From: an uncultured Solobacterium sp.
GTDB lineage: Bacteria; Bacillota_I; Bacilli_A; Erysipelotrichales; Erysipelotrichaceae
Direction: 5' to 3'
Assembly: GCA_905235315.1 (NCBI GenBank)
Contig: CAJOLG010000028.1
Location: 1 to 12,825 of the forward strand
Length of the DNA stretch: 12,825 nucleotides
How positions within the stretch are numbered: the first letter of the stretch is position 1; the number at the start of each line of letters is the position of its first letter. The position numbers and the translations under genes were made by a program. Under the pieces are notes generated by a model that saw nothing but the letters and a program-made list of their open reading frames with translations, searched no databases and was not told where the DNA came from. Of this stretch, positions 6,390 to 12,825 are shown in pieces.

Positions 6390-6520
6390 CCCGCGCAGAA
6401 AGATCTTACGGACCGAAATGCCCATTTCCAGGCATACCGTTAAAGGCACCCCGCTCTGAACGCCGAACTGTACGATACGTTCACAGAAACAGTCACAACG
6501 AAAACAAAGCCTGTCAGGAT
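6390..6520 (-). other. Unassigned interval between two terminators
   Basis: No recognised gene. One minus-strand frame stays open from within the sirtuin tail to about 6344, across both terminators, with no good start. A short AUGCC/GGCAU hairpin is possible. It could be a small RNA, a 3' UTR or a gene relic. Confidence 0.35.
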
Positions 6521-6553
6521 AAAAAACGAGGAGAATCGATAATGATCCCCTCG
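6521..6553 (-). terminator. Intrinsic terminator after the sirtuin gene
   Basis: An 8-bp stem, CGAGGGGA (6553-6546) with TCTCCTCG (6534-6527) including one G.U pair, is followed by six T on the minus strand (6521-6526). It starts 8 bases after the SirTM stop codon and closes the long directon. Confidence 0.9.
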
Positions 6554-6561
6554 CGCTGCCT

Positions 6562-7488
6562 TTAGATTTTCAGAGTCGAAATGGAATGTATGATCTGTCC
6601 GATATCATCATTGATACAGACAGATCTGTCTTTGATCTCTTCAACGGTATATGCCTCTCCTAAATTGACGCACGCATACATCGCATCCGGCCATTGGTTC
6701 ACCAGATTCCAAAACGGATACTTGATAATCACCGGGGTATTCATACCGACTCCCAGTTCCAGAAACAGCGTCTTAGTGTTCTTATGGCTCTGCAGAAAAT
6801 CACGGTATCTGTCGCAGGCGATGTGCCAGCCCCTGTCCTCCACGAACCGGTCATCCCCTCTCAGGTTGATGGTCATCTCTTCGCCGCAGACCGGGCATAC
6901 CGGGAACAGTTCTTCCGGCACGGTCATCTTCCGTTCTGTGCCCTCCGGTATGACAAGATCGTTTCCTTCCGTGATTTCATAGCCCTGAGACTGAATCATT
7001 CGGCGTATGGTTTCTTCGTTGTCATACGTGTTGTTATGGCAGGGAACACTGCACTGAAACAGCCCATAATCCCCCTGGGTATAGAAGAGACGTTTTTTGT
7101 CAAAGCCCGCTTTCTGAAAGCAGTGGTCAACATTGGTGGTGATGACAAAATAGTCTTTGTCTTTTACAAGTTCCAGCAGTTCCTGATAAACATGCCCGGG
7201 CGGATCCATATAGCGGTTGACCCAGACCATGCGGGAAAAGAATGCCCAGAATTCTTCCTTTGTTTCATAGTCATGAAACCCGCCGGAATACATGTCATGA
7301 AAGCCGTACTTCGCTTCAAAATCGGAAAAGTATTTTTCAAACCGCTCGCCGTTGTAGACAAAACCGGCCGAGGTGGAAAGACCTGCCCCTGCACCGATGA
7401 TGACGGTATCCGCGTCACGGATGGCACGGGCAAGTTCTGTAATCGTTTCATTGGAATCACGATCTGTGCTGTCTGTAAATTCAAGCAT
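6562..7488 (-). CDS. sirTM: Macrodomain-linked sirtuin (SirTM, class M)
   Basis: Class M sirtuins use NAD+ to mono-ADP-ribosylate protein, in the studied cases a lipoylated GcvH-like carrier, rather than to deacetylate. The protein has 308 residues. Seen here: the NAD loop GAGAGLSTSAG (32-42), TTNVD (117-121) with N119 and D121, and a zinc site of C146/C150 with C198/C201. At the catalytic position, where deacetylases have His-Gly, the sequence is TQGDYG, so Q138 replaces the catalytic His. That change is a hallmark of class M. The macrodomain partner lies 29 bases upstream in the same direction. I chose the ATG at 7488; a TTG at 7494 is 5 bases from GGAGG and could also be used. It is last in its operon. 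Confidence 0.9.
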   Translation of the reverse strand: MLEFTDSTDRDSNETITELARAIRDADTVIIGAGAGLSTSAGFVYNGERFEKYFSDFEAKYGFHDMYSGGFHDYETKEEFWAFFSRMVWVNRYMDPPGHVYQELLELVKDKDYFVITTNVDHCFQKAGFDKKRLFYTQGDYGLFQCSVPCHNNTYDNEETIRRMIQSQGYEITEGNDLVIPEGTERKMTVPEELFPVCPVCGEEMTINLRGDDRFVEDRGWHIACDRYRDFLQSHKNTKTLFLELGVGMNTPVIIKYPFWNLVNQWPDAMYACVNLGEAYTVEEIKDRSVCINDDIGQIIHSISTLKI

Positions 7489-7517
7489 GATCAATCAGTC
7501 CTCCGCTCTGCTGTGTT

Positions 7518-8312
7518 TCATACAAGTGCCTCATAATATTGCCTGTCCTCATCTTTGAATACATTGAAAATCACCCGCTCGACTGCACCGGGATGTTCTT
7601 TCATCCATGTTTCAACCGTTGTCACGGCAATTTCTGCCGCCCGCTGATTCGGAAAGCGATATACACCGGTCGAAATACAGCAGAACGCAATGCTCTTGAG
7701 ATGATGTTCGTTACAGATATCCAGGGTATTGCGGTAACAGGAGGCAAGCTCCTCTTCCAGTTCGGGCGTAACACGGTCAGATACAACCGGCCCCGCCACA
7801 TGGATCACCTTCCGGGCCGGAAGGTTATAGGCATCCGTCAGTACCGGAACACCGGTCGGCTGTTCAAAATCCGCTCCGTACCGGGACTTCATCCGGTTCA
7901 TATACCGGCTGCACTCTGCCCGCAGCTGGACCCCCGCAAAGGTGTGAATACAGTTGTCAATACAGCTGTGCATCGGCACAAAGCATCCGAGCATCTGGGG
8001 ATTTGCGGCATTTACGATAACATCACACGCAAGCCTGGTAATATCGCCCTGCCAGACGGACAGTCCGTCACGGATAACCGGGATGGAAGACAGTGACACG
8101 ATTCCCTTTTCTTCCGCCCGCGTTTTCAGATATTCATCCTGAACTGCGAGAACCTCTTCCGGCAATTCCCGCGGCATGCGGATATTCATCAGGGAACGCA
8201 GAATCCGACGCTGCTCCGCGGCACTGTCCGGCACAGGAAGATCCTTATACTCCTGTGAATCCGCGCAGAACGCATTTACAAGATATTCCAGCCGTTGTGT
8301 CTGCTCATCCAT
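7518..8312 (-). CDS. Zinc macrodomain ADP-ribosyl hydrolase
   Basis: Removes ADP-ribose from protein, reversing the neighbouring SirTM. The protein has 264 residues, like SirTM-linked macrodomain proteins. A helical N-terminal region (1-70) precedes the macrodomain. WQGDIT (87-92) contacts the ADP-ribose adenosine, NAAN (101-104) the distal ribose, and STGVYRFP (214-221) the diphosphate. The loop with C110, H115 and C117 (GCFVPMHSC) matches the zinc-binding loop of the zinc-dependent macrodomains found next to class M sirtuins. The ATG at 8312 has GAGGTG about 7 bases upstream; an in-frame TTG 16 codons earlier overlaps the GNAT gene and lacks a site. The gap to the GNAT stop is 44 bases. Confidence 0.93.
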   Translation of the reverse strand: MDEQTQRLEYLVNAFCADSQEYKDLPVPDSAAEQRRILRSLMNIRMPRELPEEVLAVQDEYLKTRAEEKGIVSLSSIPVIRDGLSVWQGDITRLACDVIVNAANPQMLGCFVPMHSCIDNCIHTFAGVQLRAECSRYMNRMKSRYGADFEQPTGVPVLTDAYNLPARKVIHVAGPVVSDRVTPELEEELASCYRNTLDICNEHHLKSIAFCCISTGVYRFPNQRAAEIAVTTVETWMKEHPGAVERVIFNVFKDEDRQYYEALV

Positions 8313-8356
8313 GCCCGTACACCTCATCCTTTCGATACTCAAACCGTGACATCCTG

Positions 8357-8842
8357 TCAAAACGTAAGCCGCATCTGATTCCAGATCACCCCGCCGTGGC
8401 AGGATTTGTCTGTGTGGCCCTCATTGACAAAGCCGAATTTCGCATAATACCCGACCAGTTTATCCTTGCAGGTAAGCACCACACCGCAGCGGCCCTGTGC
8501 CTTTGCGTCTTCAATGATGCGCCGGATCAGTTCTCCTGCATATCCGTGATTTCTGTACTCCGGAATGGTATTAAGACCAAAGATCATCTGCCATCGGCCG
8601 TTCTCATCGTGCATGTCCGCCCTTTCATACATCCGGTCAGTGAGATCCGCCTCGTCCGTCACAAAACCATCCGCAAATGCGATCAGACGTTCGTCATCAA
8701 ATATGAGCCAGAAGTGGTTTCCATAGTAGTTCAGTCTCTGCGCAAACGCCTCTTCGGAAGCAGCTTCCTCCGGCGGAAAACACCGTGCTTCGACCGATGA
8801 AATCGCATGTAAATCTTCTGTTGTCGCATTCCTGATCAGCAT
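8357..8842 (-). CDS. GNAT-family N-acetyltransferase
   Basis: Transfers an acetyl group from acetyl-CoA to an amine; the substrate is unknown. The protein has 161 residues, one GNAT domain. The start MLIRNATTEDL is the usual first strand, and the pyrophosphate-binding loop is RNHGYAG (about 97-103, the RxxGxA motif). The C-terminal GYYAKFGFVNEG supplies the conserved Tyr-Phe-Gly-Phe element. GGAGGGG lies 7 bases before the ATG. It sits between the S66 peptidases and the macrodomain gene in one direction with short gaps. Acetyltransferase and S66 peptidase together recall the MccE-MccF immunity pair for microcin C, but nothing in this domain proves that substrate. Confidence 0.92.
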   Translation of the reverse strand: MLIRNATTEDLHAISSVEARCFPPEEAASEEAFAQRLNYYGNHFWLIFDDERLIAFADGFVTDEADLTDRMYERADMHDENGRWQMIFGLNTIPEYRNHGYAGELIRRIIEDAKAQGRCGVVLTCKDKLVGYYAKFGFVNEGHTDKSCHGGVIWNQMRLTF

Positions 8843-8935
8843 TTTCTTCCCCTCCGTTTCAAATATGTTCTTCAGGCTGTCTGCCGTTTTGGAAACGCAG
8901 TCCCGGCCTGTTCTGTGAAATCCGCAGCTGAACCA

Positions 8936-9964
8936 TCAGTCTGTAAACCGGATGATCTGATTATCCGTATCAACAACCGCTTCAATGCCAAACGGAATGA
9001 TACAGCGAGGCATTGCATGTCCGATATTCAGGTTGAACACAACCGGAAGGTCCGGGTTATTGATAACCTCAACAAGCAGCTGTCGATATTCTTCTGCATA
9101 GGTCTCATCCATAGGCTTGCCAGCCAGTACGCCGGAAACCGCATCAAACACACCTCTTTCTTTAAGGTATTCAAGCGCCTGCCGATACTTTTCCGGAGGA
9201 AGTTTTTCTTCGCTGGACTCCAGAAGCAGGATGCGCCCTTTCCAGTCTTCGGCATCCGGGAATAACTGATATTTCTCACACAGGACCGGCATATCCGCAT
9301 AGCGCTCCCCGTTAAAGAAATCATACATGGAGTCGATACATCCGCCGAGTATTTTACCGGAGAATACCGATGCCCCCTGCAATCGTTCAAACCCATGATC
9401 CGGATGCGCTGTCAGCGGTTTGCCGACCTGATCCGGCGCAAAACGTTTCCGCTCTTCATACCAGACATCGCTGGGTGTGATTTCCCTGATCGTTCCGGTG
9501 GAAATCAACTCCGTAAAATATTTCTTCGTATAAGGATGCATTTCCGGGCTCAGCTCGCAGATATCCGGAAGAAACGCCTGTCCGTAAAATGTATTCAGTC
9601 CGACTTTGTGCAGCATCAGATGATTGACGGTTGTGTCGGAAAAGCCAAGAAAAACCTTGTCCGTCACACTCTTTGCGAGTTCATCATGATCGAACAGATA
9701 CGGCAGCAGACGATATGTATCATCCCCGCCGATTGCGCACAGAATCATATCAATCTCCGGATCACGAAATGCCTGCAGTAAATCTTCGGCCCGTTTTTCC
9801 GGGTGTGCCTTGATATAGTCCAGTCCCATCCGAGCATGCGGCATAAACGTTACATTGAGACCGTATTCCTTCAGTCTGCGGATCCCGATATCCGTTTCAA
9901 ATCGGACAAACGGCTCCCCGATAATTCCGCTTGACAGACTTACAATACCAACCGTTTTAATCAT
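8936..9964 (-). CDS. S66-family peptidase, MccF-like (copy 1)
   Basis: Cytosolic serine peptidase of the LD-carboxypeptidase family. Members either trim L,D-bonds in recycled murein peptides (LdcA) or cleave aminoacyl-nucleotide antibiotics (MccF). The protein has 342 residues. The Ser-Glu-His triad is visible: S109 in GFSDTT, E249 in LLLES, and H316 in NIGHAMPR. The loop SDVWYEE (165-171) carries a Trp at about the place where MccF-type enzymes stack the nucleobase, which makes MccF-like the better label. GGGAG lies 5 bases before the ATG and only 11 bases separate it from copy 2, so the two are co-translated or nearly so. Substrate assignment is an inference. Confidence 0.93.
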   Translation of the reverse strand: MIKTVGIVSLSSGIIGEPFVRFETDIGIRRLKEYGLNVTFMPHARMGLDYIKAHPEKRAEDLLQAFRDPEIDMILCAIGGDDTYRLLPYLFDHDELAKSVTDKVFLGFSDTTVNHLMLHKVGLNTFYGQAFLPDICELSPEMHPYTKKYFTELISTGTIREITPSDVWYEERKRFAPDQVGKPLTAHPDHGFERLQGASVFSGKILGGCIDSMYDFFNGERYADMPVLCEKYQLFPDAEDWKGRILLLESSEEKLPPEKYRQALEYLKERGVFDAVSGVLAGKPMDETYAEEYRQLLVEVINNPDLPVVFNLNIGHAMPRCIIPFGIEAVVDTDNQIIRFTD

Positions 9965-9975
9965 GTATTCTCCCT

Positions 9976-10836
9976 TTACATCCTGTTTGTTATCCTGCCG
10001 TCTGCTTTGATTTCTGTTTCTTTGCCTATTACAATCGCCTTCGCATTATCTCCATGCCCGATATCCCGCGTAACCGCGATCGGAGTCTCCGGACGGGCAT
10101 ATTCTTTAACCAGCGTTATCATATCCGGAATACAGTGATTCCGTTCCATTTCCGTAAACGTCCCAAGGATGATTCCATTCACTTTTTCGAATGCGCCGAG
10201 CTGTTTTAACCAGGCAAGATATGTTGTCATCTGAGGGACTTTCCCTCCAAGCGCTTCCAGAAGAAGAATCTTGTTTTCAAGATCCGGAAAATACCGGGTG
10301 CCGGCCAGTTTCAGGAAGCATCGTGTGTTACCTCCGACTACCGTACCGCGCATCGCATTCTGCTGAACAAACTCAAATGCCGGTGAGAACAGTTCTTCCC
10401 TGTTTTGAAACCTCTCCCTTTGAAGCTGCGCCGCATGGCCGAAACCCGTCATAAACTTCACCTGATACAATACGCTCGGTTTTCCTGTCATCGTGTAGAT
10501 TGCATTGATAACCGCAGAGAGATCACTGTAGCCCCATAACACCGCCCTGCTTTTGCGGATAATCTCATAATCCAGATCATCGAGAATCTGATTTGCGACA
10601 TCTCCGCCGGAGATATCATAGATCTCCTCGATATCCGGATCCGTGAACATTCGCATCAATTCGCCTGCCTTCTCTTTCGGAGAACCGGAGAACGGACCTC
10701 CGTCTTTCTCATATATGCAGGAGCTCATTACCGGCGTGATGCCGATGGATTCGAGAAATCCGACCAGTTCCTCATTCTGCGTTCGATATTCTTCTTTCTG
10801 GGCATCCGAACACGCCACTATACCGACTTTTTTCAT
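9976..10836 (-). CDS. S66-family peptidase, LdcA-like (copy 2)
   Basis: A shorter paralogue of the next gene, 286 residues. The triad is complete: S104 in GYSDLS, E194 in LLLEAL and H261 in DIGHGD. It lacks the Trp loop of copy 1 and resembles plain LD-carboxypeptidases, so the tandem copies probably differ in substrate. I start it at the ATG at 10836, because MKKVGIVACSD is the typical first strand. The frame extends to 10947 but that part has no family resemblance and overlaps the upstream gene. The ribosome site is poor (AGGA 17 bases away). A 25-codon ORF ends in an ATGA overlap with this start, suggesting translational coupling. Confidence 0.92.
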   Translation of the reverse strand: MKKVGIVACSDAQKEEYRTQNEELVGFLESIGITPVMSSCIYEKDGGPFSGSPKEKAGELMRMFTDPDIEEIYDISGGDVANQILDDLDYEIIRKSRAVLWGYSDLSAVINAIYTMTGKPSVLYQVKFMTGFGHAAQLQRERFQNREELFSPAFEFVQQNAMRGTVVGGNTRCFLKLAGTRYFPDLENKILLLEALGGKVPQMTTYLAWLKQLGAFEKVNGIILGTFTEMERNHCIPDMITLVKEYARPETPIAVTRDIGHGDNAKAIVIGKETEIKADGRITNRM

Positions 10837-10910
10837 GTTTTGCGCTTTCGCTGTCCTTTCCCGGCATCGCCGACAATCTGCAGAATACACCGCATGCCTG
10901 TTTCCTGCAT
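10833..10910 (-). CDS. Bridging mini-ORF between two genes
   Basis: A 25-codon frame that starts at a TAATG overlap with the upstream gene's stop codon and ends in an ATGA overlap with the downstream peptidase start, filling the gap exactly. The product is basic at its end (QRKRKT). It may only carry ribosomes to the weakly marked peptidase start. It has no strong ribosome site of its own, and chance is possible. Confidence 0.3.
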   Translation of the reverse strand: MQETGMRCILQIVGDAGKGQRKRKT

Positions 10911-11512
10911 TACTTATCGCTGACAGGAATCGTGATTTCACACGCATAATCTTCCGGATACGCTTCCGCTGTACCTCTCAGCTTCCAGTAAGATTTCCAG
11001 TAATCCCACCATTTCCCGGAGGCTGCTGTTATTTCTTCCTCCGTATACAGCCCTTTGTTTCCTACAGCCTTGATCTCATCCCCTCCGGCAATAAGGCCAA
11101 CGTCGCCGCATCGGGCATACAGAAGATGTCTGGCGGCCAAAAGCGTTTCCGGGCCGGAATAGTCTTTCACCGGTGTCCTGTGTTTATACTCGTTCAGCAG
11201 CAGTCCGGCTTCGTTTACATCGTCAAACGCCAGTTCATATGTATCAACAGGATAAATAACAGAATCATCCTGCTGAAGATGTTCATACCAATTTGGTTCA
11301 TTCAGATTATCCAGAAAAACCGCAAACGCGTGACCGTAAAAACGAATTGCCAGAACATCTGTCGTATGCGGTTCTTTTTCAGACTTTGACTCATCGTAGA
11401 GCAGAATATCGCAAAACTGTATCTGAACCATGTCATCTTTGATCGTCCACCAGTGCCATGACCCGACCTCAGATATGGCGTCTGCCAGTATATTGAGTGT
11501 ATTTATGTTCAT
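10910..11512 (-). CDS. Uncharacterised 200-residue protein
   Basis: I do not recognise this protein. It has 200 residues, is soluble and acidic, and is rich in aromatics, with Trp clusters near the N-terminus (WHWW, about 19-22) and C-terminus (WWDYWKSYWK, about 167-176). No signal peptide, membrane segment or Cys-based metal site is seen. The predicted structure alternates strands and helices (for example LAIRFYGHAFAVFLDNL, about 54-70), which could suit an immunity/SUKH-like or DUF-type stand-alone domain, but I cannot place it. AGGAG lies 10 bases before the ATG. It is 47 bases after the aldo/keto reductase and is followed directly by the bridging mini-ORF, so it belongs to the operon. Confidence 0.85.
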   Translation of the reverse strand: MNINTLNILADAISEVGSWHWWTIKDDMVQIQFCDILLYDESKSEKEPHTTDVLAIRFYGHAFAVFLDNLNEPNWYEHLQQDDSVIYPVDTYELAFDDVNEAGLLLNEYKHRTPVKDYSGPETLLAARHLLYARCGDVGLIAGGDEIKAVGNKGLYTEEEITAASGKWWDYWKSYWKLRGTAEAYPEDYACEITIPVSDK

Positions 11513-11559
11513 GATTGTCTCTCTCCTTACAGCGCAGCTCAACTGAGAATGTCAGACAG

Positions 11560-12480
11560 TTATCTGTTTTCCATGCGGCCATCCCGGAATATGAAATTCC
11601 GGCTGTTTACGATGCCCTGAAGCTGTTCGGCAGGAAAAACGTTCTCCATCCGTTCGATCTCGCCGGCCGTTAACGTTACAGACAGCGCATCAATGGAATC
11701 CTGTAAATGTTCTTTTCTTGTCGTACCGATCAGAATACTCATGTCGGGATTCTTCTCATATACGTACGCCTGCATAAGATTCTCAACGGTGGTGTTCTTT
11801 TCCGCAGCGATCTCACGGAGGCCGGAAAGCATGCGGTCCTTCGCTTCCTGCGACATACCGGGTCTTCCGGATGGAGTGTCAGACAGCAGGCCATGCTGGA
11901 GAACGCTGAACGCAAGGATGTTTATGTGATTATTCCTTGCGACATCCAGGATGCCGTTCTTTTCGATACTGCGGTTTGCCAATGAATAGGCAAGCTCAAC
12001 GGTATGTATCGGGGATACTTTGGCCGCCCGTTCCAGATTCTCAGGTGTAAGCTGTGTAAGCCCGATATGCCGGACATACCCGGCATCTGCACATTCCTGT
12101 ATCGCGCCAATGATTTCTTCTACCGGAATATTCTCATCCATGCGGGCAGGCTGGTACAGATCCACATAGTCCAGCCCAAGTCTGTGAAGAGAATACGCCA
12201 GATGTGCTTTTATATTCCATGGCTTTACATCCAGACCATAGGTTTGCCCGTTCAGTCCCGGCAGCACCCCAAACTTGACAGAAAGGAAGTAACTTTCCCT
12301 GGGAACACCCTTAAGCGCTTCCCTGAGTACCATCTCGCTTTCGCCGCATCCATAAAATTCACCTGTATTGAACAGCGTTATCCCATGATCCAGCGCATAG
12401 TGCACCGTTTCAATGGAACGTTCCTTATTGGACATGTTCATGCCCATACAGCCGAGTCCAAGTCGTTTGATATCTGTCAT
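11560..12480 (-). CDS. Aldo/keto reductase
   Basis: NADPH-dependent reductase of carbonyl compounds with a TIM-barrel fold; cytosolic. The protein has 306 residues. The substrate-site segment is FNTGEFYG (37-44), so the usual catalytic Asp is Asn38, while the catalytic Tyr43 is kept. K69 is in SVKFG. The usual His position lies in DLYQPARMD (107-115) and is not His. Asn and Gln at these places occur in one aldo/keto subfamily as I recall it, so the enzyme may still be active, but on atypical substrates. The C-terminal cofactor segment LIGTTRKEHLQD (about 253-264) is normal. AGGAGG lies 8 bases before the ATG. It follows the FGE-like gene by 58 bases. Confidence 0.93.
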   Translation of the reverse strand: MTDIKRLGLGCMGMNMSNKERSIETVHYALDHGITLFNTGEFYGCGESEMVLREALKGVPRESYFLSVKFGVLPGLNGQTYGLDVKPWNIKAHLAYSLHRLGLDYVDLYQPARMDENIPVEEIIGAIQECADAGYVRHIGLTQLTPENLERAAKVSPIHTVELAYSLANRSIEKNGILDVARNNHINILAFSVLQHGLLSDTPSGRPGMSQEAKDRMLSGLREIAAEKNTTVENLMQAYVYEKNPDMSILIGTTRKEHLQDSIDALSVTLTAGEIERMENVFPAEQLQGIVNSRNFIFRDGRMENR

Positions 12481-12538
12481 GGCAGATCCCTCCTCATCAT
12501 TCAGAACATTCGTATGTTACTCTGTTACGATTTGTAAT

Positions 12539-12825
12539 TTATCGGATGAACAGCCCGATCCGGAATGTAACGTTGGGATGCTGGTCGTTTCCCGGCAGAG
12601 GATCTCTTACAGCTGCGGGGAAACGGCTTCCGTATGCAGGACCGCCCATAATGGTGCGTCCGCCGCCCCGCATGACATAACTTCCGCCGCGAAACCTCTC
12701 CTGCGTCCATTCCCAGTTGTTGCCGGCAAGATCATAGATGTTGTTGGCTTTGGCCTGTTCCCAGTTTCCTGTGAATTTTTCGCCTCCGTTCCTGCAGAAA
12801 TCCGCATCCGCATAATTGCCCCATC
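12539..12825 (-). CDS. FGE/SUMF1-like protein, C-terminal part
   Basis: The window contains only the last 94 residues; the 5' end lies beyond position 12825. The fold is that of formylglycine-generating enzyme/sulfatase-modifying factor and related C-type-lectin-like proteins. Family marks are NIYDLAGNNWEWTQE, then RGGSY, then an Arg-containing loop and the final FRIGLFIR. In this broad family some members oxidise Cys in sulfatases and many are only binding proteins. No catalytic Cys pair is seen in the visible part. No sulfatase gene is in the window. The gene is co-directional with the aldo/keto reductase and may share its transcript. Confidence 0.85.
   Translation of the reverse strand, partial: WGNYADADFCRNGGEKFTGNWEQAKANNIYDLAGNNWEWTQERFRGGSYVMRGGGRTIMGGPAYGSRFPAAVRDPLPGNDQHPNVTFRIGLFIR

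Noticed and set aside
6694..7536. Plus-strand frame of 280 codons
   Set aside because: Antisense shadow of the sirtuin gene, which carries complete motifs.
12539..12825. Target protein of a diversity-generating retroelement (FGE/C-type-lectin fold with C-terminal variable region)
   Set aside because: The 3' end lacks the AAY-codon-rich variable stretch expected, and no template repeat or reverse transcriptase is seen in the window.

Overview
The window looks like chromosomal DNA from an anaerobic, low-to-mid-GC member of the Bacillota, probably a gut Lachnospiraceae or Erysipelotrichaceae relative. The evidence is AGGAGG-type ribosome binding sites, sigma-A-type promoters, U-tailed hairpin terminators, an oxygen-sensitive class III ribonucleotide reductase, and a macrodomain-linked sirtuin of a type known mainly from Bacillota and fungi. 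The genus cannot be fixed from the sequence. Every convincing gene is on the minus strand, so the transcription order is from high to low coordinates. No rRNA, tRNA, CRISPR array, transposase or phage gene was seen.

In transcription order, positions 12825-6521 form one tightly packed directon: the C-terminal end of an FGE/sulfatase-modifying-factor-like protein, an aldo/keto reductase, a 200-residue protein I do not recognise, a 25-codon bridging ORF, two tandem S66 (LD-carboxypeptidase/MccF-like) peptidases, a GNAT acetyltransferase, a zinc macrodomain hydrolase and a class M sirtuin (SirTM). Gaps are 11-93 bases, and a strong terminator follows the sirtuin at 6521-6553. SirTM and the macrodomain protein are a known write/erase pair for protein ADP-ribosylation. 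Here the usual lipoyl partners (GcvH-L, LplA2) are absent from the window and peptidases plus an acetyltransferase lie beside the pair. This is the most unusual part of the window.

Positions 6521-6357 hold a noncoding interval with its own G.U-rich terminator. Next is a metal operon: promoter (6330-6358), a 26-base inverted repeat over the predicted transcription start (6301-6326), a 67-codon ORF, an 84-residue heavy-metal-binding (HMA) protein, and a ZIP-family metal permease whose start codon overlaps the HMA stop (ATGA). After it come three largely independent housekeeping-type units: a PAP2-family membrane phosphatase (promoter 4885-4913, terminator 4110-4142), a 6-phosphofructokinase of mixed-donor type (terminator 2756-2779), and nrdD (promoter 2630-2657). 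No nrdG is seen after nrdD within the window.

The left edge (1-352) has no normal gene. It holds a good minus-strand promoter (219-246) followed at once by a segment that can fold into a long nested RNA structure (about 107-216), then a 26-codon ORF whose start resembles an alpha/beta hydrolase. This may be a structured 5' leader or small RNA of unknown class.
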